Assembly: GCA_000435075.1 (NCBI GenBank)
Contig: FR890600.1
Coordinates: 1 to 23,394, forward strand
Source of the DNA: Bacteroides sp. CAG:770
GTDB taxonomy: Bacteria; Bacteroidota; Bacteroidia; Bacteroidales; UBA932
Reading direction: 5' to 3'
DNA length: 23,394 bases
This document shows positions 13,476 through 20,946 of the stretch, piece by piece. How positions within the stretch are numbered: the stretch's first letter is position 1; each line of letters starts with the position of its first letter. Both the position numbers and the translations under genes were made by a program. Below the pieces are notes generated by a model. The model had not been told where the DNA came from. It saw only the letters and a program-made list of their open reading frames with translations, and searched no databases.

Positions 13476-15719
13476 ATGGAGAAAGAGACAAATAAAAATC
13501 TTGCGTTGTCGGACAAGCAGGTCACAAACGCGGAAAACGGAATAACGGTTCCTGCTGTTACCAAAGATATGGTCGATGACCGTTTCCCCCACTACAGCGA
13601 CGAAGGAAAGTCAATGATAATGAAAGCCTGGCAGATAGCATCCGATGCTCTGTCGGGCGATTTCAGGGATAACGGACACCCTTTCGTGGAGCATCCCCTG
13701 AACGTGGCTCTCATCGTTTCTGATGAAATAGGATTGCCGGCAGAATGCGTCTGCGCTGTCTTTCTCCACGAAACACTGCGCAAGCATCCTGACTATGACA
13801 TAAAATCGGCAGGCTTCTCATCCGAGATATACAAGATGGTGGACGGGCTCGACAAGATTGCCACCATCAAGCCGAAAGATACAAAACTCGAGGCGGAGAA
13901 CTACAAGAAACTCATAGTACAGTATTCTACAGACCCACGGGTCACAGTCCTGAAGATTGCTGACCGTCTGGAAGTGATGAGAAATCTGGAAATGTTCCCG
14001 AAACTCTCCAGAGAGCGCAAGATTCTGGAGACATTGATGCTGTATATACCTCTGGCACACCAGCTGGGACTTTACAATATCAAGAGCGAACTGGAGGACA
14101 TTTACTTCCGATTTGCCGACCCGGTGGAGTACAGGCTCATTACCAATAAGTTGAAGGCCACCGAGAAGGACAGAATCAAACTTACAGAGGAGTTCATCCG
14201 GCCGCTGGCCAAGGAACTGTCCGATACCGGAATCAAGTACAAACTCAAAATCCGCACAAAGACTGCATATTCCATCTACAAGAAGATGCAGAAACAGAAA
14301 GTGCCTTTCGAGGGCGTATATGATGTTTTCGCAATCCGTTTCATCATTGACTGCGACACTGACCACAAGAACGAGGTGGATCTCTGCTGGCAGGTTTATT
14401 CACTCGTGACCAAAGAGTATGAAGCGGATCCGAAGAGGCTCAGAGACTGGCTTTCCAATCCGAAGCCTAACGGATACGAGTCCCTGCACATTACGGTAAA
14501 GAACAAGGAAAACGCCTATATCGAGGTGCAGATAAGGACAAAGAGGATGGATGACATCGCAGAAAACGGTCATGCCGCGCACTGGTCATACAAAGGCATC
14601 AAGCATGAAGTCACCATGGACAAATGGCTGACTTCGGTGCGCTATAACCTCGAACATCCGCAGAACACCTCGCCGGAAGACCTGCCGCAGCCTCCATCGA
14701 AGGAAATTTTCGTATTCACGCCTTCAGGAGAACTGAGGATTCTGCCTACGGGTTCATCAATGCTGGATTTCGCGTTCAATATCCACTCCAACCTGGGACT
14801 CAAGTGCATAGGAGGAAAGGTCAATGGCAAGGCTGTTTCCATCAAGGAGAAGCTGAAGACCGGAGACATCGTGGAAATCATGAGCGGAAAGAACCAGAAG
14901 CCGTCACCGGACTGGGTGAATTATGTGGTTTCCGCCAAAGCCAAGAACAAGATCCGACAGGCATTGAGCGAATCGGAGTTCAAGATTGCGGCCGAGGGCA
15001 AGGAACTTCTGTCCAGAAGGCTCAAGAACTGGAAACTGGAATTCCCTGACGACCAGATGGCCGAGTTCATGAAGAAGCATAAGTATCCGACTGTCAATTC
15101 ATTGTTTGCGGCAATCGGAGACGGCACCATTGACATTGACTCCATCAAGACCTTCATCCTGGAGCATGATGAGATGCAGGCGAAGGCAATCGAAGCGGCC
15201 AAGACTGCTGACATTGCCGCGGCTGAGGCATCGAGGTCAAGATGGATTTCAGGCCATTCGTCGGACGATATCCTGGTACTGAACGCCAAGGACTTGAAAG
15301 GTCTGGACTACAAGATGTCCAAGTGCTGCAATCCGGTATTCGGTGACGATGTATTCGGATTCGTCACCAGGACGGACGGCATCAAGATACACCGTATGTC
15401 TTGTCCTAATGCTGCAAGGCTGATAGAAATGTATCCTTACCGAATCCAGAAGGTCCGCTGGGCTGACACCCCGACAAGCGGGACATTCCATGCCACGCTT
15501 AGGGTCATCGCCGCCATAGAGCCGTTCATCATCAATCAGATAATGGATACCATCAACACCTATAGAGCAACATTGCGCCAGTTCAATGTCAATGAAAACC
15601 AGCGCAACGGAACTTATGATATTTCAATGAAAGTCTCAGTCCCTTCAAACATGGAACTTGACAAGATAATCTTCCAGATAAAGACTCTGAAGAATGTTCT
15701 GAAAGTAGTGCGCCAATAG
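13476..15719 (+). CDS. relA: RelA/SpoT-family (p)ppGpp synthetase with degenerate hydrolase domain
   Basis: This 747-residue long-form RSH protein should make (p)ppGpp from ATP and GTP or GDP in the stringent response. Domains in order: HD-type hydrolase region (about 38-200), synthetase (about 235-372), TGS (about 410-470), zinc-finger-like MSKCCNP segment, C-terminal ACT domain. In the hydrolase the first His is kept (VEHPLNVA, His73), but the HD pair is His98-Glu99 (FLHETLRKHP) and the following ED motif is missing; IADRLEVMRN (161-170) remains. The synthetase is intact: RLRDWLSNPKPNGYESLH (321-338), VQIRT (351-355) and GHAAHWSYKG (365-374). RLRD resembles the RxKD motif of Rel/SpoT enzymes and not the ExDD of RelA. 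It is probably a synthetase-only paralogue whose product is removed by another hydrolase. It converges with mltG. Confidence 0.93.
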   Translation: MEKETNKNLALSDKQVTNAENGITVPAVTKDMVDDRFPHYSDEGKSMIMKAWQIASDALSGDFRDNGHPFVEHPLNVALIVSDEIGLPAECVCAVFLHETLRKHPDYDIKSAGFSSEIYKMVDGLDKIATIKPKDTKLEAENYKKLIVQYSTDPRVTVLKIADRLEVMRNLEMFPKLSRERKILETLMLYIPLAHQLGLYNIKSELEDIYFRFADPVEYRLITNKLKATEKDRIKLTEEFIRPLAKELSDTGIKYKLKIRTKTAYSIYKKMQKQKVPFEGVYDVFAIRFIIDCDTDHKNEVDLCWQVYSLVTKEYEADPKRLRDWLSNPKPNGYESLHITVKNKENAYIEVQIRTKRMDDIAENGHAAHWSYKGIKHEVTMDKWLTSVRYNLEHPQNTSPEDLPQPPSKEIFVFTPSGELRILPTGSSMLDFAFNIHSNLGLKCIGGKVNGKAVSIKEKLKTGDIVEIMSGKNQKPSPDWVNYVVSAKAKNKIRQALSESEFKIAAEGKELLSRRLKNWKLEFPDDQMAEFMKKHKYPTVNSLFAAIGDGTIDIDSIKTFILEHDEMQAKAIEAAKTADIAAAEASRSRWISGHSSDDILVLNAKDLKGLDYKMSKCCNPVFGDDVFGFVTRTDGIKIHRMSCPNAARLIEMYPYRIQKVRWADTPTSGTFHATLRVIAAIEPFIINQIMDTINTYRATLRQFNVNENQRNGTYDISMKVSVPSNMELDKIIFQIKTLKNVLKVVRQ

Positions 15720-15734
15720 TGCACTACTTTTTTT
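15702..15734 (+). terminator. Intrinsic terminator built from the two convergent gene ends
   Basis: AAAGTAGTGC (15702-15711) pairs perfectly with GCACTACTTT (15721-15730) around a 9-nt loop, and T residues run to 15734. The left arm is the last rel codons, the loop contains the rel stop, and the right arm contains the mltG stop and last Lys codons. It should end rel transcripts well. On the - strand the trailing T-run is only three, so it is weaker for mltG. Confidence 0.75.
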
Positions 15735-16791
15735 CCGCATTCGCCTTGAGTTTGGCAGTCAGCGCACGCTGGAAAGCCCTGGCATTCCTCAAATGTTCAG
15801 AGTAAGTGGCTGCAAACAAATGGGTTCCGTTGAAGTCCGGACTGGCACAGAAGAACAAGTCATTGCCTCCCTGAGGATTGAGGACAGCGTTCATGGCATC
15901 CTTTCCCGGAACACAGATCGGAGCCGGCGGCAATCCATAATTCATATAGGTATTATATGGAGACTCCACCTTGAGATGATTCTTCAGGATTCTGTTCAGT
16001 GTATAGTCATAGCAGAAAGCGATTGTCGGATCCGCCTGGAGTTTCATTCCACGATGAAGCCTGTTGAGATACACTCCGGCAATCATAGGGTACTCCGGCA
16101 CATGGTTCGACTCACCGCGTACAATGCTTGCAAGCACGGACACTTCCATCTCGGTAAGTCCCTGGACCTTGGCCTTTTCCTTGTTCGCGTCAGTCCAGAA
16201 TGCATCGTAGGCCGCTTTCTGCTTGTCAAGCACAACCTCCATGGAATCAGTCCAATAAACCTGATATGTATCCGGCATGAAAAGGGCAAAGACATTGTCC
16301 GGCGCAAAGCCATATCTTGAAAGCAAGGCGGAGTCTCGCAATGCATTCAGCACGGTGAGCGTATCCATCATCATCTGATTGCTGATTTTCTTTGCGATGA
16401 CACGCTTCAGACGCATTGACCCTGAAAGGACAAGGTTCACAGGAGTCTGCCATCCGCCTTTAAGCATACGCGCCACATACATGCTGGAATTTGAAGAACT
16501 GACAGTATAATGTCCAGGCCGGCAGCCCACAGGATGCCCCGGGTCGAGCAGTCCGTTCTTTCTGAACACCCGTTCCAGACTGCGGAATTTCTTGACTTCG
16601 CATTTCTCACGGAGTTCTTCGAGGACGTCGAAAGAGTTCATGTTCGGATAAACATATATCTCCGCATTCTTTCCGAAATTGGGGAGTTTCCTGTCATAGT
16701 ACTCTCGGCACGCAAAGGTGGAAGCCACTGCCACACAGATAATTACGACCGTCGAAGCGATTCCGGCTATCAGTTTCTTTTTTTTGTTCAT
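15724..16791 (-). CDS. mltG: Endolytic murein transglycosylase MltG (YceG-like)
   Basis: This 355-residue protein has a short basic N-terminus and one membrane helix (about 7-27), then a periplasmic YceG/MltG domain. MltG cuts nascent peptidoglycan strands inside the chain and so sets glycan length. Signatures: PDTYQVYW (173-180), the active-site helix ASIVRGESNHVPEYPMIAGVYLNRL (221-245, Glu227 in the catalytic region), GMKLQADPTIAF (248-259), SPYNTYMNYGLPPAPI and NPQGGNDLFF. Where many homologues have ASIVEKE, this one has ASIVRGE. Its ATG overlaps the stop of the upstream glucosaminidase-LysM gene as ATGA (16788-16791), so the two wall hydrolases are translationally coupled. It converges with rel four nt apart. 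Confidence 0.93.
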   Translation of the reverse strand: MNKKKKLIAGIASTVVIICVAVASTFACREYYDRKLPNFGKNAEIYVYPNMNSFDVLEELREKCEVKKFRSLERVFRKNGLLDPGHPVGCRPGHYTVSSSNSSMYVARMLKGGWQTPVNLVLSGSMRLKRVIAKKISNQMMMDTLTVLNALRDSALLSRYGFAPDNVFALFMPDTYQVYWTDSMEVVLDKQKAAYDAFWTDANKEKAKVQGLTEMEVSVLASIVRGESNHVPEYPMIAGVYLNRLHRGMKLQADPTIAFCYDYTLNRILKNHLKVESPYNTYMNYGLPPAPICVPGKDAMNAVLNPQGGNDLFFCASPDFNGTHLFAATYSEHLRNARAFQRALTAKLKANAEKK

Positions 16792-17912
16792 TTTCTCAGT
16801 TTGATTTCATCTCCAGGCACAGTGACATAGTCAGCTGCGCATGAGTTTAATTTGCAAAGGTCAGCCAGTCTGATTCCGAACCTCTGTGAAAGGTCATGGA
16901 GAGACTCTCCCCCATTGTCTGAAATATATTTGTCAAGGCCCTTAGGTGCCTGTCCTTTTTTCTGCTGGATATAGACTATAGTTCCTGGCGCAAGAGCCTC
17001 ATTCCTTGTAGCATCGTTGAATTTCAATATCTCACGAGGGAAAAGATTGAACTTGTCAGCTATCGAGCCGTAGCTTTCGCCCTCTTCCGAATATACGAAC
17101 GGGACTCCGTTCATGGAATATACCTGCCGTGTCAATGCAAATGAAAACACCTCAGACTTGCCCTTGCTCTTGTATTTCTTCGGTTCTTCCAATGCATGTG
17201 GTGATGCCGGAATCGAAGATTCACCGACTTTGTCATTGACATTGACCTTCTTTGTGGACTTTTCGGCACGTCTTTCCTCCCGTTTCTGCTTCTTTGTCAG
17301 CGCCGCAGGCATGTATATTTCGCTGGACTTGTCAGCATTAACCTTGGTCTCATTCACATTGGCATTGACAGAAGCCTTGCCGCTGTGGAAATCGGCAGGT
17401 TTCATCTTGTCGTAATCATACAAATGGTAGTCCTCAATGACTTTTATCAGTTTGGACGGGTAGGACGGATCGGTGGCATAGCCTGCCTTCTTCAAACCAT
17501 GGGCCCACGCCTTGTAGTCTGTTATATCATTGTCGAACAGCGACTTATACCTGTCTCTATAACGAAGAAAATCGGAGTGGTCACGAAAACTCTCGTCCGC
17601 CGAGCCATAGACACGGAAACATTCTCCGCGCCTGTCATCGTCATGATACATCTTCTTGCCGGACCAGTCATGACACTTGATTCCGAAATGGTTGTTGCCC
17701 TCCGTGGCCAATGATGATTTTCCGGCACCGGATTCCAGAAGTCCCTGAGCCAAGGTTATACTTGCAGGAACGCCTGACCTGTACATCTCACGGACAGCAA
17801 CTTCCGCATATTTACGTATGTATGCGGCCTGGGGAGTATTGTCCGGAACACCGGCGGCAACCAGCAATATGACCGCTGCCATCAATAACAAGACTTTGTT
17901 TCTTATTTTCAT
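16788..17912 (-). CDS. Glucosaminidase-domain peptidoglycan hydrolase with LysM repeats
   Basis: The predicted 374-residue exported protein begins MKIRNKVLLLMAAVILLVAAG, a signal peptide or anchor. The glucosaminidase (Flagellar-rod FlgJ/LytD type) domain follows at about 20-165: SITLAQGLLESGAGKSSLA with the likely catalytic Glu, then NNHFGIKC and YRDRYKSLFD. A basic, low-complexity linker is rich in Lys and Asn. Two LysM segments end the protein, near YSEEGESYGSIADKFNLF and NGGESLHDLSQRFGIRL, which bind peptidoglycan. It should cleave between N-acetylglucosamine and N-acetylmuramic acid. In-frame ATGs also exist at 17939 and 17924. I chose 17912 because it gives a standard signal peptide and because a promoter-like -7 box at 17941-17948 would exclude the longest form. 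It is coupled to mltG. Confidence 0.85.
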   Translation of the reverse strand: MKIRNKVLLLMAAVILLVAAGVPDNTPQAAYIRKYAEVAVREMYRSGVPASITLAQGLLESGAGKSSLATEGNNHFGIKCHDWSGKKMYHDDDRRGECFRVYGSADESFRDHSDFLRYRDRYKSLFDNDITDYKAWAHGLKKAGYATDPSYPSKLIKVIEDYHLYDYDKMKPADFHSGKASVNANVNETKVNADKSSEIYMPAALTKKQKREERRAEKSTKKVNVNDKVGESSIPASPHALEEPKKYKSKGKSEVFSFALTRQVYSMNGVPFVYSEEGESYGSIADKFNLFPREILKFNDATRNEALAPGTIVYIQQKKGQAPKGLDKYISDNGGESLHDLSQRFGIRLADLCKLNSCAADYVTVPGDEIKLRK

Positions 17913-17940
17913 CTTCAATGCCATGATTAGGACAACCATG

Positions 17941-17969
17941 TAAAGTTAGCAAAAAATGGAGAATATCAA
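17941..17969 (-). promoter_or_regulatory. Candidate promoter for the glucosaminidase-mltG operon
   Basis: On the - strand TTG (17969-17967), an 18-nt spacer and TAACTTTA (17948-17941) match the Bacteroidota consensus with one mismatch in the -7 box. It sits in the 61-89 nt gap after rnz, and no terminator was seen there, so read-through from rpsA-rnz is also possible. Confidence 0.4.
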
Positions 17970-18001
17970 TGTCAGGATATCCCGAAAGCGTCCAGTGTCA
18001 G

Positions 18002-18976
18002 CTATACTTCGAAGACGTCTCCGTCATTGGCTTCAAAAGAATTAGGGAAAACCTCCCTGCACTCCTTCTGATACAATGCCGCATCTCTGCATCTGGACGA
18101 ATAGTGGGCGATCACAAGTTTCCTTGCCCCGGAATCCAATGCGCACCTGGCAGCCTGGACAGTGGTGGAATGATACCTGAGTTTTGCCTGGTCAGCATAC
18201 TTCTGAAGATAAGTGGCTTCATGATAAAGCAGGTCCACGCCCTTCACCCACTCGTGCAGTTCCGGAAACGGAGCCGTATCGCTGCAATATGCATAACTTC
18301 TCGGCTGATAAGGAAGATAGGTTGCCTCCTCGTTGCTTATCAGAAGAGGCTCATCTGTTCCGGACCTTTTCACGAAACCATTAAGGAAGGTCACGCCCTC
18401 GTCAATGCCGGCCGGACGCAGCACATCTTCACCTCTTTTCAATGTTCCTATCTCGGTCTTGGTAAACCCGTACTTTTCCAATGCCTCTTTACGGATATTG
18501 AGCTGAGGAGTTTTCTCCCTGAACATATAACCGTAAGTCTCGATCTTATGGTTCAGCGGAAATGCCAGAACTTCAAGGGATTTGGTGGAATAAATCACCT
18601 GCGGTTCCTTGACGGAAACGGGATGGAAGTCAATGTCAATGCCGATGCCCTTGCCATAATAGGAGAGGAAGAATTTCAGAAGAGGACCAAGATTCGACGG
18701 ACCGTAAATGACGACAGGTGCGGTTCTCGAAGACAGTCCCAATGTAGAAAGAAGCGGGAAGAGACCGAATACATGGTCGCCGTGAATATGTGAGATGAAG
18801 ATGGTGTCAAGTTTGGAAAGAGACACCCTGCTCTTTATCATCTGCCTCTGGACGGCTTCACCGCAGTCTATCAAAAACAAGCGCCCATGTACTTCAAGTA
18901 CGTGAGCGCTCTGAAATCTATCGTTAACGGGCATTGCCGAAGCAGTGCCCATTATCTTCAAAGTAAAATTATTCAC
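18002..18976 (-). CDS. rnz: Ribonuclease Z
   Basis: RNase Z removes 3' trailers from tRNA precursors that lack an encoded CCA. The 324-residue protein has the metallo-beta-lactamase fold: LKIMGTASAMP (6-16), LFLIDCGE (33-40), the metal motif SHIHGDH (62-68), DLLYHEATY with another metal His, and KLVIAHYSSR near the C-terminus. The start is set at GTG 18976 because homologues begin a few residues before the first strand, and every upstream ATG would lie deep inside rpsA. The GTG lies in the last codons of rpsA, so the genes overlap by 8 nt. A restart at the ATG of IMGTAS would remove the first strand. It is transcribed with rpsA. Length is close to family norm. Confidence 0.92.
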   Translation of the reverse strand: MNNFTLKIMGTASAMPVNDRFQSAHVLEVHGRLFLIDCGEAVQRQMIKSRVSLSKLDTIFISHIHGDHVFGLFPLLSTLGLSSRTAPVVIYGPSNLGPLLKFFLSYYGKGIGIDIDFHPVSVKEPQVIYSTKSLEVLAFPLNHKIETYGYMFREKTPQLNIRKEALEKYGFTKTEIGTLKRGEDVLRPAGIDEGVTFLNGFVKRSGTDEPLLISNEEATYLPYQPRSYAYCSDTAPFPELHEWVKGVDLLYHEATYLQKYADQAKLRYHSTTVQAARCALDSGARKLVIAHYSSRCRDAALYQKECREVFPNSFEANDGDVFEV

Positions 18977-20801
18977 CCTTAGCGAATTTGTCCTTGAGTG
19001 CTGCAAGCGCGTCAATGTCACCGAGAGTTGTCTTCTCAACTGAAGAATTGACATGCTTGATAGCGTTCTTGGTGTTGTTTGCCTCAGCTGCAGCCTTCTC
19101 AGCCTTAACCTCTGCATAAGTCTTGAGGTGTGAAAGGAAGAGTTTTCTGGTGCTTCTTCTGAGCTCTGTAACAACGAATGGAAGCTTCTCGCCTTCTACA
19201 GCCTGCTTGCCATCCTCCTTAACGAGATCCTTCTTGAATGCAAATCCCTCGGTACCATCCTCAAGAGTTACGTTAGCGCCCTTGTCAGTAGCTGAACCTA
19301 CAGTAGCCTCAACTGTTGTTCCTACAGGATACTTGCTCTCGAGCTCGTTCCATGGGTTAGGGAGGAGCTGCTTGTGACCAAGGCTGAGCTTGTGGTTAGC
19401 CTCATCGAAGTCAAGTATAACGACGTCGATAGTGTCACCTACCTGAACCATCTCTGACGGATGTTTGATCTTGTCCCAAGAGAGGTCGCTGATGTGTACG
19501 AGACCCTCGATACCATCCTCGAGCTCAGCAAATACACCGAAGTTGGTGATGTTGCGTACAACGGCCTTGTGCTGTGAACCTACAGGATATTTCTCACGGA
19601 TATTCTCCCAAGGATTAACTGTAAGCTGCTTGAGACCGAGTGACATCTTTCTGTTCTCTCTGTCGAGTGAAAGGATCTGAGCCTCTACCTCGTCGCCTAC
19701 CTTCAGGAAATCCTGAGCGATACGGAGTCTTGGAGACCATGACATTTCTGAAACGTGGATAAGTCCCTCAACACCTGGCTTAATCTCAACGAATGCGCCG
19801 TAGTCAGCAATGAGAACAACTTTACCCTTAACCTTGTCACCAACCTTGATGTTCGGATCGAGGCTGTCCCAAGGATGTGGAGTAAGCTGCTTGAGACCGA
19901 GAGCGATTCTCTTCTGCTGCTCATTGAAATCGAGAACAACAACCTTAATCTTCTCATCGAGCTTAACAACCTCTTCAGGATTGTTTACGCGGCCCCAAGA
20001 GAGGTCTGTGATGTGGATAAGACCGTCAACACCACCGAGGTCAACGAATACACCATAGTTAGTGATGTTCTTGACTGTTCCCTCGAGAACCTGGCCTTTC
20101 TCAAGTTTGCCGATGATCTCGCTCTTCTGCTTCTCGAGTTCAGCCTCGAGGAGAGCCTTGTGAGATACGACAACGTTGCGGAATTCCTGATTAATCTTGA
20201 CAATCTTGAAGTCCATTGTCTGGTCAACGTATGCATCGTAATCCTTGATAGGACGGATGTCGATCTGAGAACCAGGAAGGAATGCCTCGATGCCGAATAC
20301 ATCTACGATCATACCGCCCTTTGTGCGGGTCTTGACATAACCCTTAACGATCTCACCCTTGTCGAATGCCTCATTAACCATATCCCAAGAGCGCAGCTGA
20401 CGTGCCTTCTTGTGTGAAAGAACAAGCTGTCCTTTCTTGTCCTCAGGTGACTCTACGTAAACCTCTACCTTGTCGCCTACCTTAAGATCAGGGTTGTAAC
20501 GGAACTCTGGAGCCATAATGACACCTTCGCTCTTGTAACCGATGTTAACGAGAACCTCTCTCTTGCTGATAGCAGTTACTGTTCCCTCAACAACCTCATT
20601 TTCATTGACCTTAGACAATGTCTTGTCATAAGCGGCCTCGATAGAAGCCTTGTCCTCATCGCCATAGGCAGCTTCCTTCTCGAAAGCATCCCAGTCGAAG
20701 TTTTCAGGAGCCACTGAAGCGTTCAGCGGAGCCTTCTTGGTTTCTTCTTTTACAGGAGCCTCAACCTCTGGAGTCTCAACTGTAACTTTGTTTTCTTCCA
20801 T
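18969..20801 (-). CDS. rpsA: 30S ribosomal protein S1
   Basis: The 610-residue protein has an acidic N-terminal leader and six S1 RNA-binding domains at about 69-130, 151-214, 236-304, 322-391, 408-476 and 494-558, then a Lys/Ala-rich tail. S1 binds mRNA on the small subunit and assists initiation, mainly for leaders with weak Shine-Dalgarno sequences. Domains 3-5 are best conserved (NYGVFVDLGGVDGLIHITDLSW, ADYGAFVEI, NFGVFAELEDGIEGLVHIS); domain 6 is divergent. Codon choice is visibly narrower than in neighbours, with repeated use of the same codons, fitting high expression. A consensus promoter lies at 20890-20919 and the leader is about 80 nt. rnz overlaps its 3' end. Confidence 0.97.
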   Translation of the reverse strand: MEENKVTVETPEVEAPVKEETKKAPLNASVAPENFDWDAFEKEAAYGDEDKASIEAAYDKTLSKVNENEVVEGTVTAISKREVLVNIGYKSEGVIMAPEFRYNPDLKVGDKVEVYVESPEDKKGQLVLSHKKARQLRSWDMVNEAFDKGEIVKGYVKTRTKGGMIVDVFGIEAFLPGSQIDIRPIKDYDAYVDQTMDFKIVKINQEFRNVVVSHKALLEAELEKQKSEIIGKLEKGQVLEGTVKNITNYGVFVDLGGVDGLIHITDLSWGRVNNPEEVVKLDEKIKVVVLDFNEQQKRIALGLKQLTPHPWDSLDPNIKVGDKVKGKVVLIADYGAFVEIKPGVEGLIHVSEMSWSPRLRIAQDFLKVGDEVEAQILSLDRENRKMSLGLKQLTVNPWENIREKYPVGSQHKAVVRNITNFGVFAELEDGIEGLVHISDLSWDKIKHPSEMVQVGDTIDVVILDFDEANHKLSLGHKQLLPNPWNELESKYPVGTTVEATVGSATDKGANVTLEDGTEGFAFKKDLVKEDGKQAVEGEKLPFVVTELRRSTRKLFLSHLKTYAEVKAEKAAAEANNTKNAIKHVNSSVEKTTLGDIDALAALKDKFAKGE

Positions 20802-20860
20802 AAAATTAACGAATAAAAAACTAGTGGTTTAACATTATTTATTGTGCCCGTGCAGACATG

Positions 20861-20890
20861 CAAAAACGCACCGTCCACAAAAAGCGGTGC
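20861..20890 (-). terminator. corA terminator
   Basis: On the - strand GCACCG (20890-20885) pairs with CGGTGC (20873-20868), followed by G and five T residues. It lies about 57 nt beyond the corA stop. The 5' arm begins at the last base of the rpsA -7 box, so rpsA transcripts would start inside the hairpin and lack the arm. Confidence 0.6.
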
Positions 20891-20919
20891 AAATTTAGAC
20901 AAATTATTCTGATTTACAA
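20890..20919 (-). promoter_or_regulatory. rpsA promoter
   Basis: TTG (20919-20917), a 19-nt spacer and TAAATTTG (20897-20890) on the - strand match the Bacteroidota -33/-7 consensus exactly. Transcription should start near 20883-20886, giving a leader of about 80 nt to ATG 20801. Confidence 0.7.
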
Positions 20920-20946
20920 AGATTTCTGAAGTTTTCGCACAAAAGC

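Noticed and set aside
4865..18641. CRISPR-like array from repeated CATTGAC
   Set aside because: Copies are dispersed at irregular distances in coding DNA with no constant repeats and spacers, and no cas gene is present.
18977..19174. N-terminal extension of RNase Z into rpsA
   Set aside because: The extra residues are an out-of-frame reading of the S1 tail (Arg/Leu/Ser-rich) and are not part of any RNase Z.
19755..20417. 220-residue + strand open frame inside rpsA
   Set aside because: It is antisense to the S1 domains; its openness follows from the narrow codon use of rpsA.
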